Below, piece by piece: positions 8,371 through 17,332 of a DNA stretch of 64,000 bases. Every line of letters begins with the position of its first letter. Positions within the stretch are counted from its first letter, which is position 1. The position numbers and the translations under genes were made by a program. Source of the DNA: Mesorhizobium sp. Its GTDB lineage: Bacteria; Pseudomonadota; Alphaproteobacteria; Rhizobiales; Rhizobiaceae. The notes beneath the pieces are model-generated. The model ran no database searches. It was given only the letters and a program-made list of their open reading frames with translations, and was not told the origin of the DNA. The stretch is from the NCBI GenBank assembly GCA_004017535.1, contig SAJS01000002.1:496001-560000 (forward strand), in the 5' to 3' direction.

Positions 8371-8478
8371 CCTGCCAACCAAATAATTCCAGGCCGCCTC
8401 TGGAAAAAAGCCGAAAGCGCCGTACATGCAGCAAGCGGAGTAACCTCCGCTTGAATCCGAATACATCGCCCGCCTAAG

Positions 8479-8523
8479 GCAATCCCAGGAAAAACGCACA
8501 GCCGTTTTCCGTCCGGAATTGCG
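8479..8523. repeat. dispersed palindromic repeat, copy 1 (GCAATTCC...GGAATTGC family)
   Basis: The 45 bp run starts GCAATCCCAGGAAAA and ends TTTTCCGTCCGGAATTGCG. Its arms pair with each other, and the same element occurs in reverse orientation at 43042-43086. It lies between the aminotransferase gene and an SDR gene. A small mobile or formerly mobile palindrome is likely. Confidence 0.75.
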
Positions 8524-8595
8524 CAAAACAAACACTTGGAGTGTCCGGCGATCCTGAGAGGCGCTACACCGCTCCAAGGGCAAGGATCACAGATC

Positions 8596-9435
8596 ATGAC
8601 TGATAAGGTTTGGTTCATCACCGGATCGTCGAAGGGCTTTGGCCGCGTCTGGGCCGAGGCCGCGCTCGCTCGCGGCGATCGCGTCGCCGCCACCGCCCGC
8701 GATGCCGGCATGCTCGCCGATCTCGTCGAGAAATATGGCGACAAGATCGCCGCCCTGAAGCTCGACGTCACCGACAAAAGGGCGGTCGACGCCGCGATCG
8801 CCGAGGCGCACGATCGGTTCGGCCGGCTCGACGTCGTCATCAACAATGCCGGCTACGGCCATTTCGGCGCCATCGAGGAGGTCACCGAGCAAGAAGCGCG
8901 CGACCAGATCGAGACCAACGTCTTCGGCGCGCTTTGGGTCACCCAGGCGGCGCTGCCCATCATGCGCGCGCAGCGCTCCGGCCACATCATCCAGATCTCG
9001 TCGATCGGCGGTGTCAACGCCTTTGCGTCGATCGGCCTTTACCACGCCTCGAAATGGGCGCTGGAAGCATTCAGCCAGTCGCTCAGCCAGGAGGTCGCCC
9101 AGTTCGGTATTCACGTGACCCTGGTCGAGCCGGGCGGGTTCTCGACGGACTGGGCCGGACCGTCGGCCAAGGTCTCCAAGCCGATGGACGCGTATGAACC
9201 GGTCCGCGCGGCGATGGCTGAGCGCCGCAGCCGCTCCGTCGCCGGCGATCCGCAAGCGACCGGCCCGGCAATGTTGGCGATCGTCGACGCCGCCGAGCCG
9301 CCGCTCCGGGTCTTCTTCGGCGACGGCGGCCTCCCAATGATCAGGCAGGAGTACGCCAACCGCATCGCGACCTGGGAAAAATGGGACCATGTCTCGGTCA
9401 TGGCGCAAGGCGCCAACAAGAACCGGAAAGCCTGA
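8596..9435 (+). CDS. short-chain dehydrogenase/reductase
   Basis: 279 residues of classical SDR architecture. The NAD(P) glycine motif TGSSKGFG is at about residues 9-16, NNAGYG at about 85-90, and the catalytic Ser-Tyr-Lys set appears as ISSIGG and YHASKWALE. The TGSSKGFGR start and the SLSQEVAQFGIHVTLVEPGGFSTD segment resemble the group annotated as NADP-dependent oxidoreductases with broad ketone/alcohol substrates. The ATG at 8596 sits at the N-terminus expected for the domain. It is probably monocistronic, ended by the hairpin at 9447-9472. Confidence 0.9.
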   Translation: MTDKVWFITGSSKGFGRVWAEAALARGDRVAATARDAGMLADLVEKYGDKIAALKLDVTDKRAVDAAIAEAHDRFGRLDVVINNAGYGHFGAIEEVTEQEARDQIETNVFGALWVTQAALPIMRAQRSGHIIQISSIGGVNAFASIGLYHASKWALEAFSQSLSQEVAQFGIHVTLVEPGGFSTDWAGPSAKVSKPMDAYEPVRAAMAERRSRSVAGDPQATGPAMLAIVDAAEPPLRVFFGDGGLPMIRQEYANRIATWEKWDHVSVMAQGANKNRKA

Positions 9436-9446
9436 TCAAAGGCACC

Positions 9447-9472
9447 GGCCACGCCGCTTCAGCGGCGTGGCC
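9447..9472. terminator. hairpin terminator between convergent genes
   Basis: GGCCACGCCGC, a TTCA loop and GCGGCGTGGCC make an 11 bp perfect stem. It lies 11 bp after the SDR stop and 6 bp from the end of the opposing MOSC gene. No long T tract follows, so its strength as an intrinsic terminator is uncertain. Confidence 0.7.
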
Positions 9473-9478
9473 TCAGAC

Positions 9479-10102
9479 TTAATAGATCCACTGCTCCGGG
9501 ACTCGAACGGAAATCTCCTCGCCGGCTCTGATGACGCCCGGCTTCTCGACCCAGGCGACAAGACCGCGGAGCCGTTTCGCCTCCTTGGGAAAGAGCAACG
9601 CGGTGGCGTCGGCATCCGCGGCGCCTACATGCTCGGCGACCGACTGTCCGGCAAAGCGACACGGCTTGTTCTGCCCGTCGACCTTGAGCGTCACGCCGCC
9701 CTTGAAAAACATCAGCGAACCGGCCGGCAGCATCGACAGATGCGGCACGCCTTCGACCAGAAGATTGGCGCCGATCCACTCCGGCTTGATCTCCGCGAGG
9801 CCCATGCGCTGCGCGACAATGGCAAGTTCATCGGCGGCGACCAGCGACAACTGCCGCTCGTTGCGAATCTCGGTGCCGCGCGGATACCAGGGCTCGCGCC
9901 CGCCCGAACGCCGCGTTGCCCCCGCATGGAAATCGCCTGCGATACCGTCGAAGCCAAGCCGCAGTTCCTCGACCGCCTTCGTCTCGAAATGATCGTGCGG
10001 GGCGGCATAGAGCGCCGCTGCCTTGGCCGCGAGCTTGCGGCCCGGCACGATGTCGACCGCCGGCTCCGCCATGGGAAAAAGTTCCAGGTTCGTTTCCTGC
10101 AT
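9479..10102 (-). CDS. MOSC domain-containing protein
   Basis: 207 residues. Recognised by the MOSC (molybdenum cofactor sulfurase C-terminal) pattern: LGFDGIAGDFHAG and RNERQLSLVAADELAIVA early on, then EWIGANLLVEGVP and a Cys-containing QNKPCRFAGQSVAEH loop, and the closing GLVAWVEKPGVIRAGEEI. The conserved Cys in PCRFAG is the presumed sulfur carrier. Stand-alone MOSC proteins act in metal-sulfur chemistry or reduction of N-hydroxylated compounds (YiiM/YcbX-like). No molybdenum-cofactor genes are adjacent, so the partner is unknown. Confidence 0.85.
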   Translation of the reverse strand: MQETNLELFPMAEPAVDIVPGRKLAAKAAALYAAPHDHFETKAVEELRLGFDGIAGDFHAGATRRSGGREPWYPRGTEIRNERQLSLVAADELAIVAQRMGLAEIKPEWIGANLLVEGVPHLSMLPAGSLMFFKGGVTLKVDGQNKPCRFAGQSVAEHVGAADADATALLFPKEAKRLRGLVAWVEKPGVIRAGEEISVRVPEQWIY

Positions 10103-10283
10103 GCCGCTGGTCTAAAGGTGCCGAAGAATGCGGTCCAGTCGAAAGCGCTTATGATCCGATCACGCAGCTTGATGCGATCACGATCTTCTTACCGCGAATC
10201 CCTTTCGCTGGCCGCGGCAAGTCGCAATGCTGCCGCGCTGGCCGAATAGACGATCGCGCGCGCAATCGGGAGGAGGCCCGATC

Positions 10284-10850
10284 TTGCAGGTTGGACACGC
10301 AATCGCAGCACTCTGGCTTTTCTGGGCGGTATCCTGGGTCCTTGGCGCTGCCTGGGCAGATCCCGCGCAAAAGCGCGCCGATCTCAAATCGGAGGCGCGC
10401 TATCGTGTCCTTTGGCTTGCCGGCACCGTGCTGATGTTCGTGCCGGCGCATGGCTATATCGGCCGGCTGCGGCTCTGGACGCCGACGCGCACCGAGGCCT
10501 GGATCTGCGTTGCCCTGATCGCGCTCGGCATCGCCTTCGCCTGGTGGGCGCGCCTGCATCTTGGGCGGCTGTGGTCGGCCAACGTCACCGCCAAGGCCGA
10601 TCATCGCGTGGTCGATACCGGCCCCTATGGCCTCGTCCGCCACCCGATCTACACCGGCCTGCTGCTGTCGATCCTCGCCACAGCGGCCGTCAAAGGCACG
10701 ATATGGGGTATCGCGGGCGCGGCGCTGCTGCTTGTCGGCGTCGTCGTCAAGGCGAGGCTGGAAGAGCGCTTCCTGCGCGGCGAGCTCGGCCCGGCCTATG
10801 ACGACTATGCCAGGCGCGTGCCGATGCTGGTGCCCTTCGCGCCGGCGTGA
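10284..10850 (+). CDS. isoprenylcysteine carboxyl methyltransferase (ICMT/PEMT-like) family membrane protein
   Basis: 188 residues with about four or five membrane helices. The C-terminal half holds the ICMT/PEMT signature: VVDTGPYGLVRHPIYTG followed by a hydrophobic helix and KARLEERFL with Glu-Glu, which bind SAM. The start is taken as TTG at 10284 because AGGAGG (10271-10276) lies exactly 7 bases upstream and the hydrophobic first helix follows; an ATG at 10227 would add 19 Arg-rich, non-conserved residues. The substrate is unknown; bacterial members methylate lipids or small thiols and carboxylates. Confidence 0.82.
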   Translation: MQVGHAIAALWLFWAVSWVLGAAWADPAQKRADLKSEARYRVLWLAGTVLMFVPAHGYIGRLRLWTPTRTEAWICVALIALGIAFAWWARLHLGRLWSANVTAKADHRVVDTGPYGLVRHPIYTGLLLSILATAAVKGTIWGIAGAALLLVGVVVKARLEERFLRGELGPAYDDYARRVPMLVPFAPA

Positions 10851-10865
10851 CGCGACGGGATGGCT

Positions 10866-11987
10866 TTACAGCATTCTGAGCAGCGCTCCCCCAATCGAAT
10901 AACCGGCGCCGAAGGCGCAGATCAGGCCGAAATCGCCGGCTTTCATATCGGCATGGTTCTCGGACAGCGCCACGATCGCGCCGGCGCCGGCGGTGTTGCC
11001 GAGCCGCTCCAGCACCATGGGCGCGCGGTCATGGTCGACGTCGTGGCCGAAGGACAATTTCAGGATCATCGCATTCATGCGCGCATTGGCCTGGTGCAGC
11101 CAGAAGCGGCGGATGCCCCCCGGCGTCAGCCCGTGCTCGGCCAGGAATTCGACGATGAATTTCTGACCGGCAACGGTGACTTCCTTGAAGACCTTGTTGC
11201 CGACCTGCTTGATGAGGTTGCCTTCCAGGGTGATCATGTAAGGATCCTCCTGGGCGGTGCGCGTGTAATAGCCGAGATTGGTGCGGATGTTGTTCGACAT
11301 CTGCGTCCAGGTGCGTGTGTCGAGCACCTCGAAACGCCCCGGCCGCTTTTCGCCTTGCGCCAGTCCCTCGACGACCATGGCAACAGAGGCGTCGCCGAAG
11401 ATGAAATGCGTCTGCCGGTCGCGGAAATTGAGATGCCCGGTGATGATTTCCGGCGTCGACACCAGGACGCGCTTATGCGCCCCCGCCCGCACCAGATTGA
11501 CGGCGACATGCAGCGCCGCCGCGGCGGAAGAGCAGCCAAGCCCCATGTCGAAGCCGGCGCCTTTGGTGCCCAGCGCCTCCTGCATCTCGATGGCGATGGC
11601 CGGATAGGGCCGCTGATGGTGCGAGGCCGAGCAGATCACCAGGTCGATATCTGACCCATCGACGCCTGCATGGGCAAGCGCCTTCCTGGCCGAGGCGATG
11701 CCGAACTCCGCCTCCAAGGACAGCGCATCGTCCGGCCGCGCCGGAATGCGCGGCGACATGCGGGTCGGATCGAGGATTCCCTCGCGCTCGATAACATGAC
11801 GGCTCTTGACCCCCGAGGCATGCACGATGAAATCGCTGTCCGATTTCTGTAAAAGCGGCTCGCCGGTGTCGGCGCGGCGCTGATTCTCGGTGTCGACCCA
11901 ACTGTTGAAGCTTGCGACCAACTCCTCATTGGTGATGACGGGTTCAGGGATTTCGGCGCCGATGCCGCTGATGATGACGCGATGCAT
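10866..11987 (-). CDS. beta-ketoacyl-ACP synthase III-like protein (FabH/KASIII family)
   Basis: 373 residues, longer than housekeeping FabH (about 320). The thiolase-fold triad is present: Cys152 in MGLGCSSAAAALH, His in FWLHQANARMN and Asn in RLGNTAGAG. GAGYSIGGALLRML ends the protein. Length and the KSRHVIEREGI segment resemble the FabH2-like group of Pseudomonas (PA3286), which condenses medium-chain acyl-CoA with malonyl-ACP. The ATG at 11987 is preferred to a TTG two codons upstream. Its stop is 15 bp from the opposing ICMT-like stop. A role in fatty-acid recycling or a special lipid is inferred. Confidence 0.85.
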   Translation of the reverse strand: MHRVIISGIGAEIPEPVITNEELVASFNSWVDTENQRRADTGEPLLQKSDSDFIVHASGVKSRHVIEREGILDPTRMSPRIPARPDDALSLEAEFGIASARKALAHAGVDGSDIDLVICSASHHQRPYPAIAIEMQEALGTKGAGFDMGLGCSSAAAALHVAVNLVRAGAHKRVLVSTPEIITGHLNFRDRQTHFIFGDASVAMVVEGLAQGEKRPGRFEVLDTRTWTQMSNNIRTNLGYYTRTAQEDPYMITLEGNLIKQVGNKVFKEVTVAGQKFIVEFLAEHGLTPGGIRRFWLHQANARMNAMILKLSFGHDVDHDRAPMVLERLGNTAGAGAIVALSENHADMKAGDFGLICAFGAGYSIGGALLRML

Positions 11988-12106
11988 GTCCAATCCGTCC
12001 GAGGGGAGGCAAGTGGTGCCGAGGCGAGGCGCTACACTTGTCGCATTTGCCCGGTTTATTCCAGCTTAATTCGACAACCAGCGCTGGCATTCAGGGTGGT
12101 GGATGC

Positions 12107-12874
12107 TCAAGCGCGTTTGGCGACGATGAAGATACGCGGGAAGCGCAGCAGCACCTTGCCGTTCGCAGTCTTCGGATAAGCCTTGGCGATCTTGGCGGTA
12201 TAGCTGTCGAGAAACGCCTTTTTCTCATCCGCGTCGAGCGGATCGAGGAAGGGCTTCAGCCCTGTCGACTTGACCCATTCGACGATCGCTTCGGCATCAG
12301 CCAGCGGATGGTTATAGATCGTGTGCCAGATGTCGAGCCGGTCGGCGAGCGGCGACAACAGGTCATAGTAGAACGACACCGGCGGCAGAGGTCCGCGCGC
12401 GGCGCCCTTGAGCTTGGCCGCAAACGCCACTTCCGCCGCGGTCTCGCGCATCAGCTGGTGCGAGGCTTCGCCAAGATTGTCCGGCATCTGGACGGCCAAG
12501 GCGCCGCCCGGCCCCAGAAGCCCCATCAGCCGCTGGAACACCGCCGGATGGCCCGGCAGCCACTGGAAGACCGCGTTGGCGAAGATCACATCGACGGGAT
12601 GCTCTGGCTGCCAGTTGGCGGCATCCGCCAGCTCGAAATTGACATTGGGCAGCCTCGCCTTCGCCTTCTCGATCATGTCGGGCGAGGTGTCGAGGCCGCT
12701 CACCTGCGCATTCGGCCAGCGCTCGACCAGAAGCTCGGTCGAGTTGCCCGGGCCGCAGCCGATATCGACGACGCGACGCGGAAAATCGACCGGCACCTGC
12801 GCCACGAGATCGCGCGCCGGCCGCGTGCGCTCGTCCTCGAACTTCAGATATTGGGCGGCGGACCAGTCAGCCAT
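12107..12874 (-). CDS. tam: trans-aconitate 2-methyltransferase
   Basis: 255 residues, the standard length for Tam. [20 protein letters not shown] at the start is characteristic. The SAM motif is [15 protein letters not shown] (about 35-49), followed by [16 protein letters not shown], then [19 protein letters not shown] and [17 protein letters not shown]. The enzyme methylates trans-aconitate, which otherwise inhibits aconitase. It is followed by a 112 bp gap and then the KASIII-like gene in the same direction; co-transcription is possible but not required. Confidence 0.93.
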   Translation of the reverse strand: MADWSAAQYLKFEDERTRPARDLVAQVPVDFPRRVVDIGCGPGNSTELLVERWPNAQVSGLDTSPDMIEKAKARLPNVNFELADAANWQPEHPVDVIFANAVFQWLPGHPAVFQRLMGLLGPGGALAVQMPDNLGEASHQLMRETAAEVAFAAKLKGAARGPLPPVSFYYDLLSPLADRLDIWHTIYNHPLADAEAIVEWVKSTGLKPFLDPLDADEKKAFLDSYTAKIAKAYPKTANGKVLLRFPRIFIVAKRA

Positions 12875-12914
12875 TTGGGAACCTCGCTCTGTTCGCCGCC
12901 CCTTCGGACCGATG

Positions 12915-14564
12915 CTACCGCGTCAGCCGCTTGTGCGTCATGCGGTGCGGCGCCGCCGCTTCCGCGCCGAGGCGGCGCAGCTTGTCCTTCTCATATTCCT
13001 CGAAATTGCCTTCGAACCATTCGACATGCGCGTCGCCCTCGAAGGCGAGCATGTGGGTGGCCATGCGGTCGAGGAACATGCGGTCGTGGCTGATGATGAC
13101 CGCGCAGCCGGCATAGGCTTCGAGTGCGTCTTCCAGCGCGGCCAGCGTTTCGGTGTCGAGGTCGTTGGTCGGTTCGTCGAGCAGCAGAACATTGCCGCCG
13201 CCCTTCAGCATCTTTGCCAGATGGACCCGGTTGCGCTGGCCGCCCGACAGGTTGCCAACCTTCTGCTGTTGGTCGCCGCCGCGGAAGTTGAAAGACGAGC
13301 AATAGGCGCGACTGTTGACCTCATGCTTGCCGAGCTTGATGACCTCGGCGCCGCCCGAAATCTCTTCCCACACCGTCTTGTTCGGATCGAGCGCGTCGCG
13401 GCTCTGGTCGACATAGCCGAGCTTGACCGTCTCGCCGATGCGGATCGAGCCGGCATCCGGCTTTTCCTGGCCGGTGATCATCTTGAACAGCGTCGTCTTG
13501 CCGGCGCCGTTCGGGCCGATGACGCCGACGATGCCGCCCGGCGGCAGCTTGAACGACAGGTTCTCGATCAGGAGCTCGTCGCCAAAGCCCTTGTTGAGGC
13601 CTTCCACCTCGATGACGACATTGCCGAGGCGCTCGCTCGCCGGGATGACGATCTGCGTGTCGGTCGGCTTGCGGTTCTGCGACTGCTCGACCAATTCCTC
13701 ATAGGCCTTGATGCGCGCCTTCGACTTGGTCTGCCGCGCCTTGGGCGAGGACTGGATCCACTCGCGCTCGCGCCAGATCGACTTCTGACGGGCGTCGTCC
13801 TCGCGCCCTTCCTGGATCAGGCGCTTGGCCTTGGCGTCGAGATATTTGGTGTAGTTGCCCTCGTAAGGAATGCCGCGGCCGCGATCGAGCTCGAGGATCC
13901 AGCCCGTGACGTTGTCGAGGAAGTAGCGGTCGTGGGTGATGATCAGCACCGAGCCTGGATAGTCGCGCAGATGCTTTTCCAGCCACTGCGTGGTCTCGGC
14001 GTCGAGATGGTTGGTCGGTTCGTCGAGCAGCAAGAGGTCGGGCTGTTCGAGCAGCAGGCGGCAAAGCGCCACGCGGCGACGCTCGCCGCCCGACAGGTTG
14101 GTCACCTCGGACTCCGGCGGCGGACACTGCAGCGCGTCCATCGCCATCTCGACCTGCTGTTCGAGATCCCACAGGTTGAGGCGGTCCATCTCGTCCTGGA
14201 GCTTGGCCGACTCGTCGGCCGTCTCGTCGGAATAGTTCATCATCAGCTCGTTGTAGCGCTCGATGATGGCGGTCTTCCTGGCGACGCCGTCCATGACGTT
14301 TTCACGCACGGTCTTGGTGTTGTCGAGCTGCGGCTCCTGCGCCAGGTAACCGACGGTCGCGCCTTCCGCCAGCCACGCCTCGCCCTGGAACTCCTTGTCG
14401 AGCCCGGCCATGATGCGCAGGATCGTCGACTTGCCCGAGCCGTTGGGGCCGAGGATGCCAATCTTGGCGTCCGGATAGAAGGACAGGTGAACGTTATCGA
14501 GCACCTTCTTGGTGCCATAGGCCTTTGACAGGCCGGACATGTGATAGATGAACTGGCGAGCCAC
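12915..14564 (-). CDS. ettA: energy-dependent translational throttle protein EttA (ABC-F ATPase)
   Basis: 549 residues against about 555 in E. coli. Two ABC ATPase domains: Walker [10 protein letters not shown] and GPNGAGKTT, signatures [17 protein letters not shown] and [16 protein letters not shown], Walker [13 protein letters not shown] and [12 protein letters not shown]. No membrane part. The inter-domain region holds the ABC-F arm and linker. EttA binds the ribosomal E site and gates the first elongation step according to the ADP/ATP ratio. The GTG at 14564 ([17 protein letters not shown]) is preferred because AAGGAA lies just upstream and it matches the usual N-terminus. Confidence 0.95.
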   Translation of the reverse strand: MARQFIYHMSGLSKAYGTKKVLDNVHLSFYPDAKIGILGPNGSGKSTILRIMAGLDKEFQGEAWLAEGATVGYLAQEPQLDNTKTVRENVMDGVARKTAIIERYNELMMNYSDETADESAKLQDEMDRLNLWDLEQQVEMAMDALQCPPPESEVTNLSGGERRRVALCRLLLEQPDLLLLDEPTNHLDAETTQWLEKHLRDYPGSVLIITHDRYFLDNVTGWILELDRGRGIPYEGNYTKYLDAKAKRLIQEGREDDARQKSIWREREWIQSSPKARQTKSKARIKAYEELVEQSQNRKPTDTQIVIPASERLGNVVIEVEGLNKGFGDELLIENLSFKLPPGGIVGVIGPNGAGKTTLFKMITGQEKPDAGSIRIGETVKLGYVDQSRDALDPNKTVWEEISGGAEVIKLGKHEVNSRAYCSSFNFRGGDQQQKVGNLSGGQRNRVHLAKMLKGGGNVLLLDEPTNDLDTETLAALEDALEAYAGCAVIISHDRMFLDRMATHMLAFEGDAHVEWFEGNFEEYEKDKLRRLGAEAAAPHRMTHKRLTR

Positions 14565-14824
14565 GCGCGCTTTCCTTGGAAACTGAAGTGTCAAAGTGAA
14601 TGGGGGTTGCGCGCTATGTAGGCGATGAAGCGCCGAACGGCAATCGCTTTCGGCGCGCCCACAAGCAATCCGCCCCCATTCGCCGGTTTGCGCCCCCAAC
14701 CTCGTCTTTTCGCCGCCGCCCGCGATAGCGCGAAATCAGCGGTTAACCATTCGCCTTCAAAACGCTAATAGGTTGGCAAATTGGCGGCCATGCCGCGGTT
14801 TCGGGGAAAGATCGGATCGACGAC

Positions 14825-16102
14825 GTGCTGAACGGTGCCCTGCTCCTTGCCGAAGCGGTTCTGTATTTCGGCGCCATGGTCACGCTTTTCCGCTTCCGGC
14901 GACGCATCGGGCTTGGCGTGTTCATCTGCGCGCTCGGCGTCATGCACTTCCTCGAAACCTATCTCGCCAGCGTCTTTTATGTCGCGCTGCCGTTCGGGCT
15001 GGTGTCGCCGGGCTCCGCCGTGCTCTTCTCCGGCAAGCTGGTGATGATCCTCCTGCTCTACATGAAAGAGGATGCCGCGACCGTACGCCAACCGATCTAT
15101 GGCCTTTTGCTCGGCAACGCCCTGATGATCGGCCTGGTGCTGATCCTGCGCCTGCACGCCGTTTCGCCGCTTCCCGACGGCAGGATGCCCAACATCGCCT
15201 TCATCGACGAGATGGGCTGGCTGATGGTGTGGGGCACCTCGCTGCTCTTCATCGACGCCATCCTGATCATCCTGCTCTACGAGAAGCTCGGCGCCTATCT
15301 GCGCTCGAGGCCGTTCATGCGCATCCTCGCATCGGTCGCCTGCGTGCTCACCTTCGACCAGGCCGGCTTCTTCACCGCGCTGCATTTCGTCGCCGGCGCA
15401 CCTATCGCGGTCTTCTTCGGCGGCTGGTTCGCCAAGATGGGCGCGGCGCTTGCCTATAGCGGCATGCTCGTCGCCTATCTCAAATGGATCGAGGACAATG
15501 ATGTCGGCGTGCCCCGCGGCCTCTCCGATATCTTCGACACCCTCACCTATCGCGAACGCTATGAGGCCCTGGTCAAATATGTCGGCCGCGACGGTCTGAC
15601 CGGCCTGCTGCATCGCGGCAGCTTCGATGCCGACGGCGAATCCGCGGTCACGGCCGCCATCAGGATGGGCAAGCCGCTTAGCCTTCTCATCGTCGACGTC
15701 GACCATTTCAAGTCGATCAATGACCGCTTCGGCCACGCCGAGGGCGACAAGGTGTTGAAATCGATGGCCAAGCTGCTGGCAGAGACGATCGGCGCCAACG
15801 ATCAGGTGTTCCGGATCGGCGGCGAGGAATTCGCCATATTGACGCAACAGTCGCACGCGCCCGCCAGGCTGCTCGGCGAGACCATCAGAAACGCCACCAA
15901 GACCTCGGCGCATACCGCCCGCTTCAACGTCACGGTGAGCGCCGGCGTCTCCACCGTCAGCGAGACGACGTGCTCCCTCGCCGACATTTTCGCGCTGGCC
16001 GATCAGCGTCTCTACAAGGCCAAATCGAGCGGCCGCGACCGCGTGGTCGGCGAACCAGGCAGCGACCCAATCATCGTCCAAGCGGCGCCCAGATCGGCCT
16101 GA
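14825..16102 (+). CDS. membrane-bound diguanylate cyclase (GGDEF domain)
   Basis: 425 residues. The N-terminal 235 residues contain about seven hydrophobic helices and resemble no named sensor domain. The GGDEF domain occupies about 255-410, with DVDHFKSINDRFGHAEGD and an active-site GGEEF starting at residue 332, so cyclase activity (2 GTP to c-di-GMP) is likely. The usual product-inhibition I-site (RxxD five residues before GGEEF) reads GAND, so allosteric feedback is probably absent. The start is GTG at 14825; there is no strong RBS. Confidence 0.88.
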   Translation: MLNGALLLAEAVLYFGAMVTLFRFRRRIGLGVFICALGVMHFLETYLASVFYVALPFGLVSPGSAVLFSGKLVMILLLYMKEDAATVRQPIYGLLLGNALMIGLVLILRLHAVSPLPDGRMPNIAFIDEMGWLMVWGTSLLFIDAILIILLYEKLGAYLRSRPFMRILASVACVLTFDQAGFFTALHFVAGAPIAVFFGGWFAKMGAALAYSGMLVAYLKWIEDNDVGVPRGLSDIFDTLTYRERYEALVKYVGRDGLTGLLHRGSFDADGESAVTAAIRMGKPLSLLIVDVDHFKSINDRFGHAEGDKVLKSMAKLLAETIGANDQVFRIGGEEFAILTQQSHAPARLLGETIRNATKTSAHTARFNVTVSAGVSTVSETTCSLADIFALADQRLYKAKSSGRDRVVGEPGSDPIIVQAAPRSA

Positions 16103-16132
16103 TCAAGAACGGCCTGATCAAGCAAATCCCGC

Positions 16133-17137
16133 CTACTGGAAACCGATCGCGTCGACCGTCCCCTTCGGGCAGCCGGCCTTGGCTGTCGGCGCGGACGCCA
16201 TCAGGAGATCGGCGAGCTTGCTGTCAGGCCCGATCGGGCCTGACAGGCCGAGCGTGATCTCGCCGATCAGACGCCGGCCGCTCGACGGGTCGACCAGGCA
16301 GGAGACGCGCACGCGGTCCCCGGCGCCGGCGCCGAAGGTCGCGTTGAAGGCGCCGCGGATCTGGTCGGAGGTCAATTGCTTTCCGATGTTCTTGGTGAAG
16401 AGATCGCGCACCGCCGAGGCGTTCACCGCCCGCATCAGATTGAGCGCATCGGAGAAATACTCCTGCTGGCTCTTGCCGTAGCAGGTGCCGTGCTTGATCC
16501 ATTCATGCCGCTCCAGCTTGGAGGCGGTGCCTGGCATCACCTGGTCGAGCTCGGCGCGCGTGTTCGCGTCGAGCTTTACCGGCGGCAAATCTCCCCAATG
16601 CGCCGGATTGTCATTGGCTTTGTCGGCCGCCGGCACCTGGCAATAGAAATTGCCGTTCGGCTGCGGCCACAGGCCGTGCAGCGTGAAATGCGAGGCATCG
16701 AACTCGGTGGGGTTCTGAACTTTGCATTCGGGCTTGCTTGCCTTGGTCTCGCAGAAGGCCGGCTCCCAGCTCAGCGCGAAGACATATTCGGGTTTTCCGG
16801 AGGCCGAGGGCTTGGTCTGGCCGGGCGGCGCCGGGGTGGTCGCCGCGCTGCCGCCGCTGACATGGCCGCAGCTGATCTTCACCCAGCGCCGCTCCGGATC
16901 GGCGCCCGGCACCTGGATGAGATAGTGGGTGGGCTCGTCCTTGTTGCCGGCAAGAAGATCGTAGGACTTGCCTGCCTCGGTCGAGACATTGCCGGGATTC
17001 TTGCCGTTCTTGATCGCCTGCGTCGCAGGGCAGGCGCTGTCGGCCACGAAAGTTCCGCTCATCTTCACGTCGGCATGCGCCGCGCCGGCGCCGGCCAGAG
17101 CCAGCACCATCGAACCCCACAATGCCCAAACCCGCAT
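16133..17137 (-). CDS. secreted ribonuclease T2 family protein
   Basis: 334 residues with a signal peptide (about 1-22, ending AGAAHA-D). The RNase T2 domain spans about 117-330: CAS I is FTLHGLWP (151-158) and CAS II is HEWIKHGTC, each with its catalytic His, and paired Cys residues are present. Periplasmic or secreted RNases of this family cut RNA without base preference via 2',3'-cyclic phosphates. The extra 90-residue segment between signal and catalytic domain, with its own Cys pair, is not part of E. coli RNase I. It is convergent with the diguanylate cyclase gene. Confidence 0.92.
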   Translation of the reverse strand: MRVWALWGSMVLALAGAGAAHADVKMSGTFVADSACPATQAIKNGKNPGNVSTEAGKSYDLLAGNKDEPTHYLIQVPGADPERRWVKISCGHVSGGSAATTPAPPGQTKPSASGKPEYVFALSWEPAFCETKASKPECKVQNPTEFDASHFTLHGLWPQPNGNFYCQVPAADKANDNPAHWGDLPPVKLDANTRAELDQVMPGTASKLERHEWIKHGTCYGKSQQEYFSDALNLMRAVNASAVRDLFTKNIGKQLTSDQIRGAFNATFGAGAGDRVRVSCLVDPSSGRRLIGEITLGLSGPIGPDSKLADLLMASAPTAKAGCPKGTVDAIGFQ

Positions 17138-17332
17138 TCCCGCTCTCCCGGCGATTATTGATCCGTATTGGATTCGTCACACTAGAACAGCCGACGTGTC
17201 AGAATTGCGATCTTTTTTCATCGTGCGAAAAAACAATCCCCAGCTGAGCGCTCCATCGGCGTGTTCGCAAGCGCGCCCCGTCCACTTGACGTACGTGGCG
17301 CCCTCGCCCAACAGTCACCAAGGGAGCGAGAC

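Noticed and set aside
14741-14758. CtrA-like site (GGTTAACCAT) before the diguanylate cyclase
   Set aside because: Only one half resembles TTAA-N7-TTAA and the second half is degenerate; one site by eye is not enough.
14765-16081. 438-codon open frame antisense to the diguanylate cyclase
   Set aside because: Composition is His/Asp/Arg-rich without domain pattern; it mirrors a real GGDEF gene and is a GC-rich shadow.
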